Assembly: GCF_018406605.1 (NCBI RefSeq)
Contig: NZ_AP024545.1
Coordinates: 2,232,001-2,296,000 of the forward strand
Direction: 5' to 3'
Source: Noviluteimonas caseinilytica
Lineage (GTDB): Bacteria; Pseudomonadota; Gammaproteobacteria; Xanthomonadales; Xanthomonadaceae
DNA: 64,000 nt
The position numbers were made by a program, and so were the translations under genes. Each line of letters starts with the position of its first letter. Position 1 is the first letter of the stretch. Of the stretch, positions 35,499 through 44,446 are shown piece after piece. Under the pieces are notes generated by a model. The model had not been told where the DNA came from. It did not search any database and saw nothing but the letters and a program-made list of their open reading frames with translations.

Positions 35499-36321
35499 AA
35501 TGGGCAATGCGTTGAATGGCGTCGTCAAGAAAATGCTTCAGCACGGCGTTGAACGGCTCGGGATCTTCCCAGAAGAACATGTGTCCACCGTTGAACGCCG
35601 CAAATTCCGCATCGGGACACGTTCGACGTACCCAGTCCTCGGCATCCCGTGCCCATGCCGACTTGACTGCCACGAGCGTGGGAGTCGCGACGCTGACGCG
35701 CGAAAGCATCTCGGCGAAGTCGTAGAAAAGAATGTCGGACAGCAACAAGCGACCCACGAAGGGGGGTTGCGAATGCATTTGTGCCAGCAGCCATCGTTCC
35801 TCTTCATCGGACAGGTCGCGCTCGACGAAGAAGCGCACCATCTGGCGCCGGAACGCCTCGGGATCTACCGTCAAAGGCCCGAGAAAGCCTTGGAACGCAT
35901 CGAGGCACGGCACTTCCGCCCAATCGCCGGGTGCTTTCGGCACCGCCAGTGCCGGCATGTCGATGTCCACGAGCGCCCAAAGCAGGTCGACCCCGTAGAT
36001 GTCGACGTAGTGGGCCGCAGCGAGCGCGCCGTTGGACCAGCCAACCAGGGCAAAGCGCGTGAGCCCAAGGTGCTGGACGACATCGTGCAGGTCGTGCGCA
36101 TGGGTCACGTAGTCGTTGCCCTCCAGCGTCGTGGAGGAGCGCCCTTGCCCTCGCGGATCCAATGCAATGACGCGATAATTTTGGCCCAGATGCCCCACCT
36201 GATGGGAAAAGGCGTCGGCGGTCATGGACCAGGCAGGCACCATGACTACGGCGGGTCCCGAGCCGACGTCCCGATGGAAGATCGAGCTCCCGTCCCGGAC
36301 CGTGATCAATCCTTCGGTCAT
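35491..36321 (-). CDS. Alpha/beta hydrolase
   Basis: A 276-residue cytoplasmic hydrolase. The nucleophile elbow is GWSNGA, the oxyanion region PAWSMTADAF, and the catalytic His lies in FNGGHMFFWEDPEPF near the C terminus. It resembles perhydrolase/haloperoxidase-like enzymes (DPRGQGRSSTT). It lies 15 bases after the aldehyde dehydrogenase gene in the same operon, which suggests ester or lactone hydrolysis in one pathway. The exact substrate is unknown. Confidence 0.88.
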   Translation of the reverse strand: MTEGLITVRDGSSIFHRDVGSGPAVVMVPAWSMTADAFSHQVGHLGQNYRVIALDPRGQGRSSTTLEGNDYVTHAHDLHDVVQHLGLTRFALVGWSNGALAAAHYVDIYGVDLLWALVDIDMPALAVPKAPGDWAEVPCLDAFQGFLGPLTVDPEAFRRQMVRFFVERDLSDEEERWLLAQMHSQPPFVGRLLLSDILFYDFAEMLSRVSVATPTLVAVKSAWARDAEDWVRRTCPDAEFAAFNGGHMFFWEDPEPFNAVLKHFLDDAIQRIAHYA

Positions 36322-36336
36322 GTGATCCGCTCCGCC

Positions 36337-37881
36337 TTACGTTGCGCCCAGCGCCGACCGATGCGCATCCAGTCCCTTGTGGTATCGGCACGTGTACTTG
36401 AAGCGAAGGAACTCCTCCAGCCCGCGGACGCCGCCCTCCTTGCCTACTCCGGAGTCCTTGAAACCCCCGAACGGGATCGGAGCACCGGTAAAGCTCGCTG
36501 TGTTGATGGCCACCATCCCGTACTCGAGCGCGCTTTCGGCCAATGCCTGGGTGTGCGCGCTCTCAGTGAACACATAGGCCGCCAGTCCGTAGTTGTTTTG
36601 GTTGGCGCGCCGGAGGACATCCTGGGTGCAGTTGAAGGTCTGCAACGGCGCGATCGGGCCAAAGGTCTCCTGTTGATCGATCACCATGTCGCCCCGGACT
36701 CCGTCGAGAACGGTTGGCGCCATGAAGTTCTCGCCAAGATTTGTCAGGTCCGATCCGCCTACCAGGATGCGTGCCATTTTTTTCGTAGCATCGCCAACTT
36801 GCGCGAGGCAATGGTCTACGCCGGTCCGCAGCGTCATGGGTCCGATTTGCACGCCGGGATCCAGGCCGTGGCCGACCTTGAGCGCCCCGACGCGCGCGAC
36901 GAACCTTTCACGAAAGCGCGAGGCGATATCGTCATGCAGGTAGATGCGGTTTGCTGCAAGGCAATCCTGTCCACCCGTGGTGAACTTGGCGATCACGCAG
37001 GCAGCCACGGCCTCATCCACGTCGCAGTCGGGGAACACGATGAAGGGCGCATGGCCGCCAAGTTCCAGCGACACTCGTTGCATGTGCTGGGTGGCCAGGT
37101 TGTTGACAATGCGACCCACGCGCGTCGACCCCGTGAAGGTCACGGCCCGCACGTCGGCATGCCCCAGCACCCGCGGGACGACGTACGCGCCGTCGCCTGG
37201 CAACACCTGCAGTAGTGATGCGTCGAGACCTGCCTGATGCCCCAGCGCAGCAAACGCAAGCGACGATAGCGGTGTGCGTACCGAAGGAATCAGCAGGACG
37301 GGGCATCCAGCGGCAAGCGCCGCGGCCGCTTTTCTGGCAGGCATGGCCAATGGAAAGTTCCAGGGAGTGATGGCGGCGACGACCCCCACCGGCTCGCTCC
37401 TGACGCAAAGTTCGCTGTTGCTCTTGTGCGATGGCATCGTTTCGCCATGGGGTCGCATTGCCTCGTGGGCATACCATTCAAGGTATGTCGCCGCGTAGTT
37501 CACTTCTCCCATCGACTCTGCGATCGGTTTCCCCTGCTCAAGGGTGATCAGCCGAGCGAGTGCCAGCTCATGCTGGCGAAGCGCGGCTGCCCAACATGAA
37601 AGCACTTCAAACTTATGCCGGGATGTCGACCACCGCCAGCTAGCAAACGCTCGATTTGCTGCGTGCACAGCTTTGTCGATCGCTTGGTCGTTCGAGTCAC
37701 AAACCGCTGCCAGCTTGCCCCCTGTCGCGGGGTCCAGGATCAGCCTGGGCTGGCCCCCAAAAGTGTGCTCGCCGGCAACGATGGGCCCTGCGACGGCAAG
37801 TCCGGCGAACGGTTCCGGAAGGCCGCCCCCATCATGGATGTAGCCCCTGGAGATGCCAACGACGGTCGCAAAGTCACTCAT
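36337..37881 (-). CDS. NAD(P)-dependent aldehyde dehydrogenase (succinate-semialdehyde type)
   Basis: A 514-residue aldehyde dehydrogenase. Visible motifs are the cofactor region ITPWNFPLAMPARKAAAAL, catalytic Glu in VSLELGGHAPFIVF and catalytic Cys in GGQDCLAANR. Sequence flavour is closest to succinate-semialdehyde/glutarate-semialdehyde dehydrogenases. GGAGGAAA eight bases before the ATG at 37879-37881 fixes the start. It carries about 25 extra N-terminal residues compared with GabD. It sits between the cupin and hydrolase genes in one operon. Confidence 0.92.
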   Translation of the reverse strand: MSDFATVVGISRGYIHDGGGLPEPFAGLAVAGPIVAGEHTFGGQPRLILDPATGGKLAAVCDSNDQAIDKAVHAANRAFASWRWSTSRHKFEVLSCWAAALRQHELALARLITLEQGKPIAESMGEVNYAATYLEWYAHEAMRPHGETMPSHKSNSELCVRSEPVGVVAAITPWNFPLAMPARKAAAALAAGCPVLLIPSVRTPLSSLAFAALGHQAGLDASLLQVLPGDGAYVVPRVLGHADVRAVTFTGSTRVGRIVNNLATQHMQRVSLELGGHAPFIVFPDCDVDEAVAACVIAKFTTGGQDCLAANRIYLHDDIASRFRERFVARVGALKVGHGLDPGVQIGPMTLRTGVDHCLAQVGDATKKMARILVGGSDLTNLGENFMAPTVLDGVRGDMVIDQQETFGPIAPLQTFNCTQDVLRRANQNNYGLAAYVFTESAHTQALAESALEYGMVAINTASFTGAPIPFGGFKDSGVGKEGGVRGLEEFLRFKYTCRYHKGLDAHRSALGAT

Positions 37882-37929
37882 GCTCAGATTTCCTCCGGCG
37901 TACTCGACGCTCGCCAAGTTCGTGCCCGC

Positions 37930-38283
37930 TCAAATGACCTTGCGCGACGCTGCCGTCGACGCATCGCCCGTATTGGGGGTGCCGGTTGGTTCGATGAGCA
38001 AGATGTGGCATTCCTGCTCGGCAACCGGGCGATGCCTCACCCCTTTCGGAACGACGTACATGTCGCCGGGGCCGAGCTCGACGTTGCCGTGTTCCGTCTC
38101 GAGCCGGAGGTGGCCTCGGAGCACCAGGAAGAAATCATCCGTGTCTTCGTGGACATGCCAGTTCAATTCGCCACAGGCTTTCACGACCATAATGTCCATG
38201 TCGTTGAACGTCGCGACCGTTCGTGGCGCATAATATTCGTCGAAGCTATTCAGCTTTGAATTCAGGTTGATTGCCGCGTTCAT
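37930..38283 (-). CDS. Cupin domain protein
   Basis: A 117-residue single-domain cupin. Metal ligands are expected from WHVHEDTDDFFLVLRGHLRL (motif 1) and GDMYVVPKGVRHRPV (motif 2). It begins MNAAINLNSKLNSFDEYYAP. First gene of the minus-strand operon, 48 bases before the aldehyde dehydrogenase, and divergent from the AraC-type gene 70 bases away. It may be a small isomerase, dioxygenase or ligand sensor. Confidence 0.88.
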   Translation of the reverse strand: MNAAINLNSKLNSFDEYYAPRTVATFNDMDIMVVKACGELNWHVHEDTDDFFLVLRGHLRLETEHGNVELGPGDMYVVPKGVRHRPVAEQECHILLIEPTGTPNTGDASTAASRKVI

Positions 38284-38353
38284 TTGAGTGTGCAGTATTG
38301 AAGAAGCTGTAGCTTCCTCCCTGTCGCTATCGGCTGTCTTGGACGATTGGAAC

Positions 38354-39193
38354 ATGGCCACCGGAACTCACGAATCGGCCGCGGACTGGGCCGTCATGCA
38401 AGCAACGCCGGTATCGGGAGTCGAACTCCTGCGTGCCCATTTCGTGCGGCACACCTTCGAGCGGCATAGCCACGAAGGTTGGTGTCTCGGCGTCACTTTG
38501 GCTGGCAATCAGACTTTCCGTTGTCGCGGCGCGACTACCACCAGCCACCATGGGGACCTGATCGTATTTCGGCCTGATGAAGCGCATGACGGCCACGGCG
38601 AAGATGCCAGTGGCTTCCGATACGCGATGCTCTACCTGCCGGAATCGCTGATTGACTCATGGTTGAAACAAAGCGGCGCGCAAAGCCAGCACGTCTTGTT
38701 CCACAGCGCTTTGATCCACGACCCGGCAGGTTCTGGCGCGTTGATGCGATCAGTACGTGCATTGACACAAGACACCGAATCATTGCGCGGCGAGTCACTG
38801 CTGTGCGAGTCGGTCCTGGATGTTTTCGCCAGGCACGCAGGCCACGCACCTAAGACGGTGCACGAGCAATCTTCGGCAAAGTGGCTTGCGGCGGTGCGCG
38901 AGTATCTGGATACGCATTACGCGGAAAACGTCACTGTCGACGACCTAGCCCATGTTGCTCAGGTGTCGCGCGTCCATCTGACAAGGGCGTTTTCGCAGGT
39001 ATTTGGCGTTCCACCGCACGTTCAGCTCAATTCGAGGCGTTTGCAAGCTGCAAAGGGTCTACTGGCACGTGGTGTCCCCATGGCCGATGTTGCGGCAAGG
39101 GTTGGCTTTTCTGACCAAAGCCACCTTGTGCGCCGTTTCAAGGGCAGTTTTGGCGTGACCCCGGGTGCGTGGCAACGACAGATGATTCGATAG
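38354..39193 (+). CDS. AraC-family transcriptional regulator
   Basis: A 279-residue regulator with an N-terminal cupin-like ligand domain (HFVRHTFERHSHEGWCLGVT...HHGDLIVFRPDEAHDG) and a C-terminal pair of helix-turn-helices (VTVDDLAHVAQVSRVHLTRAF and PMADVAARVGFSDQSHLVRRF...GVTPGAW). The ATG at 38354 is used; the frame is open to 38288. It is divergent from the cupin-aldehyde dehydrogenase-hydrolase operon and probably its activator. Confidence 0.92.
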   Translation: MATGTHESAADWAVMQATPVSGVELLRAHFVRHTFERHSHEGWCLGVTLAGNQTFRCRGATTTSHHGDLIVFRPDEAHDGHGEDASGFRYAMLYLPESLIDSWLKQSGAQSQHVLFHSALIHDPAGSGALMRSVRALTQDTESLRGESLLCESVLDVFARHAGHAPKTVHEQSSAKWLAAVREYLDTHYAENVTVDDLAHVAQVSRVHLTRAFSQVFGVPPHVQLNSRRLQAAKGLLARGVPMADVAARVGFSDQSHLVRRFKGSFGVTPGAWQRQMIR

Positions 39194-39241
39194 GCAGATC
39201 GACTCCCTAGCGGCCGTCGGACTTCTGGGCGGTCGTTGCCT

Positions 39242-40237
39242 TCACGGCAGCAGTGGACTTCGACGGCGCTTGAAGTCGATGGAGTCAACCAAGCGCCACG
39301 GGCCACCGGCAACCTTCGCTTCGAATGTCATTTTGTAGGAGTTCGGCGATGTGATCTCGTACGTGACTCGTTCCTGCTTGTTTGCTGAGTTGGGCATGGC
39401 GTTGAGAAGTTGGCTCAGTTGCCCTCTCGATATGAACGCGATTCGCGTATCCGTCACCTCGGTCGCCACAAAGACGCGAAATCCGCCCGAGCTATTCGCT
39501 TCGGTCGAGAGAGTGGAGCCATCGCGTGCAGCCCATAACGCCGTCGAATGGAAGCGGCTAGGTGGCTCGTCATCATGGACGTAGATCAATGCTCCATTGG
39601 AGTTAGCTGGATGCGCGTTCACCCTGGCAGTAATTGTTCGCCCGTCGGCAAATTTCCCCGTGCCTTGCCACTCGCCGGTGAAGAACGCGACATGCATTGC
39701 AGTTATGGACCTTTCTGAAGACGCTGCTGCCGAGTGACGCTCCCCAACCGCGGCGGCTTCCTTAGCCGAAACGGCAGGACCATCAACGTTGATGCTCTCG
39801 GCGGCAACGCGCCAGACGTTGCCGTCCTTCTTCCAGGCGACCAAGTGTTTGCCTATACGAACCATCGTCTGATTGTCCGCACCCAACGACTCCACCCGGA
39901 ACGAGCCAAGTTCATAGGCGATCTCCCCGCTGCGGGCGACGACGATGTGGGTGGGCGCAAAGGTCGCCGAGTAGCCCGGTGTCGCGAACCGCTTTGCGAA
40001 CCACGCTCGGATGGCATCGTGGCCTCGGATAAGGGGTTGGTCGGCCGTCAAGAAGACGGCATCCGTTGAGTAGTTCTCCATCACCCCATTCAGATCTTTT
40101 TGGTGCAGTGCTTGCGACCATGAGGCGTCGATGGCGCGGATCATCGCTTCATCTTCGTCGCGCGGAGCAGCGGAGGACGCCACGGCAATGAAGACGGAGA
40201 GAGCTGAGAGCAAGCCAAGTCCAATTCGCATGGTCAT
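39242..40237 (-). CDS. Exported SnoaL/NTF2-like domain protein
   Basis: A 331-residue protein with a signal peptide (MRIGLGLLSALSVFIAVASS, cleavage near SSA). Residues 28-150 form a DUF4440/SnoaL-like fold (AMIRAIDASWSQALHQKDLN...GHDAIRAWFAKRF), often catalysing small reactions or binding ligands. The C-terminal half (FFTGEWQGTGKFADGR...) resembles a lipocalin-like DUF. A two-domain fusion of this type is less common. It is convergent with the AraC gene. Confidence 0.75.
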   Translation of the reverse strand: MTMRIGLGLLSALSVFIAVASSAAPRDEDEAMIRAIDASWSQALHQKDLNGVMENYSTDAVFLTADQPLIRGHDAIRAWFAKRFATPGYSATFAPTHIVVARSGEIAYELGSFRVESLGADNQTMVRIGKHLVAWKKDGNVWRVAAESINVDGPAVSAKEAAAVGERHSAAASSERSITAMHVAFFTGEWQGTGKFADGRTITARVNAHPANSNGALIYVHDDEPPSRFHSTALWAARDGSTLSTEANSSGGFRVFVATEVTDTRIAFISRGQLSQLLNAMPNSANKQERVTYEITSPNSYKMTFEAKVAGGPWRLVDSIDFKRRRSPLLP

Positions 40238-40458
40238 TCAGTGATCCTTCGATACTGGCGCGTGCAATTTGGTGCCTGTAGCTGCGCATCGCATGCCAAG
40301 AACACCCGGTGGGTAATGCAATGCGTAAAGTAATTGTGCCAATGTCCTGAGAAGAACCAATCGAGTCGACGCAGCGCGAGTCCAATTGAGCGAGTTGCGT
40401 GCAACCAGGGGTGATTTGAATGTGTCTTCCCGGAGTCACCTAGGGAAGAGCGAACGAA

Positions 40459-41913
40459 ATGAAGCGACTGGGCACCTTCTGTCTGTGCATGACCGCGCTG
40501 GTCATTAACACGACCAGCGCGGAAACGTATTCTTCGGAATATTGGCGAACGGTCGCCGAGCACGATGTCGAGGCGGCCTACGTGCTGCTGTCGGACAACC
40601 ACCCGGCCGCTCTTGCGGAACTCGGCGACACCAGGTTCATGAGTGCGTTGTCGCGCGCCCACGCTGTTGCCAGCAGAAAATCGCGACTAGTCGAGGATTT
40701 CGGTGGCTACCAGGCGGTCTTGGCTGAATTTGCTAACGCCATGGGCGATCGACACGTCCGATCGCGGCCCAGCTTCGTAAAGGCAAGGCCGCTGTGGCCG
40801 GGCTTCATCGTTGCGATGCGCAGGAATTCGTGGGTGGTCGTCGACGAGGACGCCGGTGGAGGCCAATCTCTGATCAATGCGCGGCTGGTCTCTTGTGACG
40901 GCACATCGGCGGACGCGTTGGGCCGCGCAATCCTTGGAACCTATCGCGTCAACTGGCAAGTCCCTGCGCAACAGCAACAGGCTGCGCCGTGGCTGCTCGT
41001 GGATGAAGGGTTTGGCGCGTGGCAACGCCCACAGCGATGTGTGTTCCAGTACCGCAACGAAACCCGGGTGGTCGACCTGGCTTGGCGGCCCGTGAAGCGG
41101 GAAGATCTCTGGCCGCGATTGGAACGCGCGATTGGAACGGGGCAGGCCGGATTCGGTGTTGCCAGGTTCGAAGCGGGTGTCTGGATCTCGCTGCAGGACC
41201 TTGGACCGCGGGCGGAAACCGTTCTATCTGCCCTGGAAGCCTTCCACACGAGCGTAAGGCTGGCCGACGTGATGGTCATCGACCTGCGCGGAAATGGTGG
41301 TGGGTCGTCGGCCTATGGACGTCGCATGGCACAGTTGCTCCTGGGCCGCAACTACGTCATGGCGAACTTGGGTTCGCCCGATGACGCCTGCGAAAGCGTT
41401 TGGCGCGTTTCGGACGCTAACGTTGCGACGTTGCGCATGTATCGGGAGACGTTCGGAAGTGCGCGGGGCCCGGATGTCGCAAAACTGTTGGATGCGTTGA
41501 TTGTGCAAGCGGATGAAGCCCAGCGGGAAGGGCGAGCATTGACCCGCTCTACGCATTGTGGCGGAGGCACCGGACAAGTTGTTAGAGCGGGGCGCGCCGC
41601 GATGGATCCCGCTAGAATTTTGGTGCTGACCGATGCACGCTGCTTCAGCGCATGCTTGGCCATGGTGGCTGACTTCAGACGATTGGGTGCTGTTCAGATC
41701 GGACAAGAAACCGACGCAGCGACCCGTTACACCGAGGTGCGCGACGTGATGATGCCGAGTGGATTGTCAACGTTTTCCACTCTTCAGGCCTACGCGCCCG
41801 CGGAGCAGATGGTGCTTGGCCCGTTTATCCCGACCTTCAAGTTCGACGGCGACATTTCAGATATCGCTGCCGTGCGCTCGTGGGTGGCCAACCGGTGGGG
41901 TGCTCGGAATTAG
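40459..41913 (+). CDS. Exported S41-type tail-specific protease-like protein
   Basis: A 484-residue protein with a signal peptide (MKRLGTFCLCMTALVINTTS). The C-terminal half has the S41 peptidase core: MVIDLRGNGGGSSAYGR and LVLTDARCFSACLAMV, where the Ser after Phe is the likely nucleophile. No PDZ domain is evident. It resembles C-terminal-processing-peptidase-like proteins of xanthomonads of unknown substrate. The ATG is the first in frame with the signal sequence. Confidence 0.82.
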   Translation: MKRLGTFCLCMTALVINTTSAETYSSEYWRTVAEHDVEAAYVLLSDNHPAALAELGDTRFMSALSRAHAVASRKSRLVEDFGGYQAVLAEFANAMGDRHVRSRPSFVKARPLWPGFIVAMRRNSWVVVDEDAGGGQSLINARLVSCDGTSADALGRAILGTYRVNWQVPAQQQQAAPWLLVDEGFGAWQRPQRCVFQYRNETRVVDLAWRPVKREDLWPRLERAIGTGQAGFGVARFEAGVWISLQDLGPRAETVLSALEAFHTSVRLADVMVIDLRGNGGGSSAYGRRMAQLLLGRNYVMANLGSPDDACESVWRVSDANVATLRMYRETFGSARGPDVAKLLDALIVQADEAQREGRALTRSTHCGGGTGQVVRAGRAAMDPARILVLTDARCFSACLAMVADFRRLGAVQIGQETDAATRYTEVRDVMMPSGLSTFSTLQAYAPAEQMVLGPFIPTFKFDGDISDIAAVRSWVANRWGARN

Positions 41914-41924
41914 CGTCTTCCAGT

Positions 41925-42425
41925 CTACCTAGTAGAAGCGCGCATTCCGTACGTGCATTCCCCATCCGAACTGGTGTCGATCAGCATCATCCCCAACCTT
42001 TCCAGGACGCGACGAGACCGGAAGTTGGTTTCGCCTGTGATTCCGTGCAACTCAGTGACGCGAAGTTCATTGAGGGCATGCAGTGCCGTCGCCGTGGCTG
42101 CTTCCGTTGCGAACCCTTGTCCGGCTACTTCATTTAGGAAGGCGTAGCCGATTTCGACAATGCCCGGGGCACCTCGCGCGACCAGTCCGCAAATGCCTAG
42201 AGGTACCGCATCTGATCGAGTTTCGACGATGTTGAATCCGAGGCCATTGACATAGTCGTATATCGCGGCTGTTGCGACGTAGGTAGCGGCGTCGCCGGGA
42301 GAGCGCACGTTGCGATCCCCGACGTTGGTAAGGTATCCCTGCTCGTTCATGAGCCTGTTGAGAAAGTGAGCGTCCTCGGCCAGCGCTTGGCGCAGCCGCA
42401 GTCGAGGAGTGGTAAGTGTCTTCAT
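41925..42425 (-). CDS. GNAT acetyltransferase (RimJ/RimL-type)
   Basis: A 166-residue N-acetyltransferase: TPRLRLRQALAEDAHFLNRL at the start, and the acetyl-CoA region GYAFLNEVAGQGFATEAATA followed by NFRSRRVLERLGM. The ATG at 42423-42425 begins the family-typical MKTLTTPRLRLR; upstream in-frame ATGs add non-conserved residues. The substrate is unknown; relatives modify ribosomal proteins or small amines. Confidence 0.88.
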   Translation of the reverse strand: MKTLTTPRLRLRQALAEDAHFLNRLMNEQGYLTNVGDRNVRSPGDAATYVATAAIYDYVNGLGFNIVETRSDAVPLGICGLVARGAPGIVEIGYAFLNEVAGQGFATEAATATALHALNELRVTELHGITGETNFRSRRVLERLGMMLIDTSSDGECTYGMRASTR

Positions 42426-42504
42426 GCGCCTAATCCGGTTTGCAGGGCGCAGTGAATCAGTTGGAGGTGTTGTATGCATGCGGCAACCCATCCACCCCGG
42501 TGGG

Positions 42505-43227
42505 TCATGCCGGCGATCCGATGCATTCCTGCAAGAATTGAGCTATTGCCTTCTGGCTACGCGCAGCGGCCATGGGGTGGAATTGGAGACCTTGGTCTGG
42601 CAAGTCGGCGCCGGGCCATGTGAACGCGTGCATTGCATGCCCGAAGATCTGCACTTCCCACTCAGCGCTGCGGACGGTCATTTCTTCCCTGAAGGCCAGT
42701 TCTTCAGCGCGAGGTGCCATTGGGTCACGGTCCCCGTGAAGCACGAGGACGCGGGCTCCAATCGTTTCGCACGTTGCGCCGGCTTCGGGCGGCGTCAAGA
42801 CGCCATGAACCGAGATGACGCCTTTCACGCCCAGGTTCAACCTGGCGATGTCGAGCGCGCAGAGACCGCCGAAGCAATGACCAAGCGCGACCATGCGGGT
42901 TTCGTCGACTTCAGGCTGCGACCTTGCGAATGAGAGTCCGGCCCTCAACCGATCGGCAAGAACGTGCCGGTGCTGCATAAGCGGTGCCATGAGGGCGAGA
43001 CATTGGTCGGGGCTCGTCCCACGCAGCCCCGATCCATAGACGTCCAGCGCGACGACCGTGAAGCCGATCGCGCTCAGTGCCCTAGCAATGTCGTGAGTGT
43101 CCGAAGTCTGGCCGGCCCAGTGGTGCAACAAGAGCACGGTGGGTGCTGCAACCTCCTGCGGGCTTGAAACAAAAGCTTCGTAGTTGCGCCCTTCGGCGCA
43201 ACGATATTCGCGGAAGCATTCAATCAT
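42505..43227 (-). CDS. Dienelactone hydrolase family protein
   Basis: A 240-residue alpha/beta hydrolase in which the nucleophile is cysteine (ALGHCFGGLCALD), as in dienelactone hydrolase. Asp lies in VLHGDRDPMAP and His in FGHAMHAFTWPG. It begins MIECFREYRCAEGRNYEAFV. Family members open dienelactones in aromatic catabolism, but many chromosomal ones have other esters as substrates. No catabolic operon surrounds it. Confidence 0.88.
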   Translation of the reverse strand: MIECFREYRCAEGRNYEAFVSSPQEVAAPTVLLLHHWAGQTSDTHDIARALSAIGFTVVALDVYGSGLRGTSPDQCLALMAPLMQHRHVLADRLRAGLSFARSQPEVDETRMVALGHCFGGLCALDIARLNLGVKGVISVHGVLTPPEAGATCETIGARVLVLHGDRDPMAPRAEELAFREEMTVRSAEWEVQIFGHAMHAFTWPGADLPDQGLQFHPMAAARSQKAIAQFLQECIGSPA

Positions 43228-43350
43228 GTGATTAGGATTGCAGATGCGGACTTTGAGAGTTTCGTCGGAACCATGCAGGAAGGCATGACCAATCTGATCC
43301 GCTGGAGAAGCTCGATTGGACCCGGCCTCCAACCGTTGCGCGTGCCGACG

Positions 43351-44434
43351 TCAGTCTTCCAGGAACTTCGCCACTGCCTCGATGAGGCGATCTCGGCCAT
43401 GGGGCGCACGATCCAGGTGCGCCAAGTGTGTGGCATCAGTCAGTTCGATCACTTGGACGCTACGCGCATGCGAGGCATCGTCGATGAAGCCTGCCACGTC
43501 TTCCGGGCGACTCCAGAAATCCTTTTCCGATCGGACTAACAGGACACGAGCAGTGATCGACGAGGCATCGAACAAACGTCGCCCCATCGCCTGCAGGAAG
43601 CTGTCTTCCATTGCGCCCTGCGGCGCGCGAAACGTGGGCGGGCTGCCAGCGGCATCGGGGTCGCTGGCGACCGCGGCAGCGGTGTAGGCAGTTGCGACCG
43701 CGGGGTCTCGCCACTGCGATTTGTCGTCGACGGGAATGGAACGGTCCCACACTGGCAACAGTTGGGCGGCGGTGTAGCGCGCATACCCGCCGACGCTCGG
43801 GTCGAAGCGTCGTGCGTTCGCCGGGTCGGCCAATCCCTCAAGCATTGCGTGTCCGGTCGTCCCACCGTAAATCGCATTGAACATGGTCAGGTGCCCCACC
43901 CTGTTCGGGATGCAGCGAGGCGTAGTACCCCGCCCACATCCCGCCAGACGCCCAGCCGAACAGCGCAACGGTGTCCGTGCCCTGACGCTCGCGCGCCGCT
44001 GCGACCACGGCGTCGATGTCGCGCACCACCTCGTACGCGCGCGACAAGGGTAGGCTTTCTTTGGGCGGACGCGACATCGCGGCCGGGCGGTCGGAGCCGC
44101 CGTAACCGCGCGCGTCCATGACGTACACCACGCGTCCAGTGCGGCGCGCCAGCTCCTCAGCGAGTGACCCGCCCGGCACCTTCAGATCGAACGACGCGAT
44201 CCCGGGCACGCGAGCACCGTGGACAAGGATCAATGGTTCGCGACGCGAGGGGTTGCCGATGTGGACTTCGCGGACGTGGATCCCGATGCCGTCGCGCGTG
44301 GTGACGCGGAAGTCGCTGCGCAGCGCCGGCGAGAAAGATTCTGCGCTGATGGCGTCGTCCGCGGCGAGTACCGTGACTACCGCGACCAACGACGACACTA
44401 GGGCAGAGCACAATTTCGCGTGGCGGACCAGCAT
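43351..44434 (-). pseudogene. Exported alpha/beta hydrolase interrupted by a frameshift
   Basis: Two overlapping frames together give a full hydrolase. The first (from 44434) has a signal peptide, LILVHGARVPG, the elbow FGWASGGMWAGYYASLHPEQ, then drifts into a stop at 43838. The second frame continues VGHLTMFNAIYGGTTGHAML and ends with the catalytic-His region DATHLAHLDRAPHG. The shift falls near 43893-43903 in a GGTGGGG run. Either a recent mutation or a sequencing slip could explain it. It lies 12 bases before the DUF5916 gene. Confidence 0.8.
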
Positions 44435-44446
44435 CGGGAAGTAACC

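Noticed and set aside
40468..40480. CTGGGCACC match to the tRNA-Leu 3' end as a possible attR
   Set aside because: Only nine or so bases match, it lies inside the S41 peptidase gene and no flanking similarity exists.
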